This document shows, in pieces, positions 63,611 through 64,000 of a stretch of 64,000 nucleotides of DNA (position 1 is the first letter of the stretch; each line of letters starts with the position of its first letter). The position numbers and the translations under genes were made by a program. Below the pieces are notes generated by a model. It was not told the origin of the DNA and made no database searches. It saw only the letters and a list, made by a program, of their open reading frames with translations. The stretch spans positions 4,402,001 through 4,466,000 of the forward strand of contig OY751491.1 of the NCBI GenBank assembly GCA_963565915.1. The letters run 5' to 3'. Origin of the DNA: Entoloma clypeatum (taxonomy: Eukaryota; Basidiomycota; Agaricomycetes; Agaricales; Entolomataceae).

Positions 63611-64000
63611 CCAGTCTAGTACTGACGCGAAGCCGGTACATGAGAAAAGAACATTGGATAACAATGAATGTTGTCCAGAAAATGGACCTGGGGAACTCAA
63701 AAGGTCTCCCCAAGAAAACTGGAGATGTAATATCATCCAGTTTCCAAAACAACAACATGTTGTTTGGAAAAGAAAAAGTCATGAAACGCAACAGGGGAAC
63801 ATGAATGTCCCCAACTGGCAAAAAGAGGGCCAACTCAGGACCCTCGAGATGTGCTTCAAGAGTAGGAATAAATCAAGAAGGGGAGGAAATGGGGTAGCAA
63901 TTGCCCCAGCATCTCCCACTGATCTCGTGAATGACACAAGATGTCATTCTAGTTGAAGAAATTGTGATTGAATTGACAGCGCCAATGGCACCATCCATGT
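63611..64000. other. Window end, no gene recognised
   Basis: Short frames on both strands, none with a known domain. Confidence 0.4.

Noticed and set aside
1..64000. tRNA, rRNA, riboswitch or CRISPR features
   Set aside because: Reading both strands for T-loop, rRNA and repeat-spacer patterns gave nothing supportable; a covariance-model scan would be decisive.

Overview
The window looks like a transposon-dominated segment of a basidiomycete (probably Agaricomycete) genome. The signs are short introns (45-62 nt), a serine carboxypeptidase split into about 14 small exons, chromodomain Gypsy elements, Copia elements primed by half of initiator tRNA, an intron-containing hAT transposase and a Crypton-type tyrosine recombinase. 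No rRNA, tRNA or CRISPR was recognised, and few host genes are visible.

Layout. 1-8294: noncoding repeat R1 (copy A), split by Gypsy-1 (801-7862), whose LTRs are identical by eye and whose TSD is TATTA. 8295-11917: a 3'-truncated Copia (Copia-B, minus) holding a solo LTR of another family. 12033-13720: a foldback-like element (E5-1). 14077-16690: arm 1 of an inverted duplication, including a small secreted peptide gene. 17861-18280: a spliced knottin-like secreted protein gene. 18603-24384: Copia-1, TSD GAGAC. 25863-28032: serine carboxypeptidase S10. 28880-31690: arm 2 of the inverted duplication. 33417-37520: a Crypton recombinase gene preceded by an unknown multi-exon gene on the same strand. 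38916-49632: a nested stack, in which foldback E5-2 contains an 8.7-kb hAT (39801-48538), which contains a second R1 copy and a DDE-transposon fragment. 49633-51600: 3' remnant of a third Gypsy (Gypsy-3). 53304-60672: Gypsy-2, TSD CTTCT, mutated and carrying a Copia-1-family solo LTR. 60673-64000: an inverted R1 copy, a Tc1/mariner fragment and simple repeats.

Most notable observation: Gypsy-1 and the diverged Gypsy-2 share a non-canonical design. (i) Gag and pol are joined by a putative -1 slip site, A-AAA-AAA-UAG. (ii) Reverse transcription is probably self-primed as in Tf1: 11-12 nt placed 33 nt after the start of a TATA box match the primer binding site in reverse complement. (iii) Between pol and the 3' LTR, on the opposite strand, lies a two-exon gene for a coiled-coil protein with a Zn2Cys6-type cysteine pattern, split by an intron at the same place in both copies. 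(iv) Both elements, LTRs included, are packed with TCCG on one strand (CGGA on the other), and CGG is the triplet that Zn2Cys6 proteins typically bind. I infer that the antisense gene may encode a factor that recognises its own element, perhaps for transcription control or anti-silencing. In Gypsy-2 gag and pol are wrecked, yet this antisense gene is still fully open.
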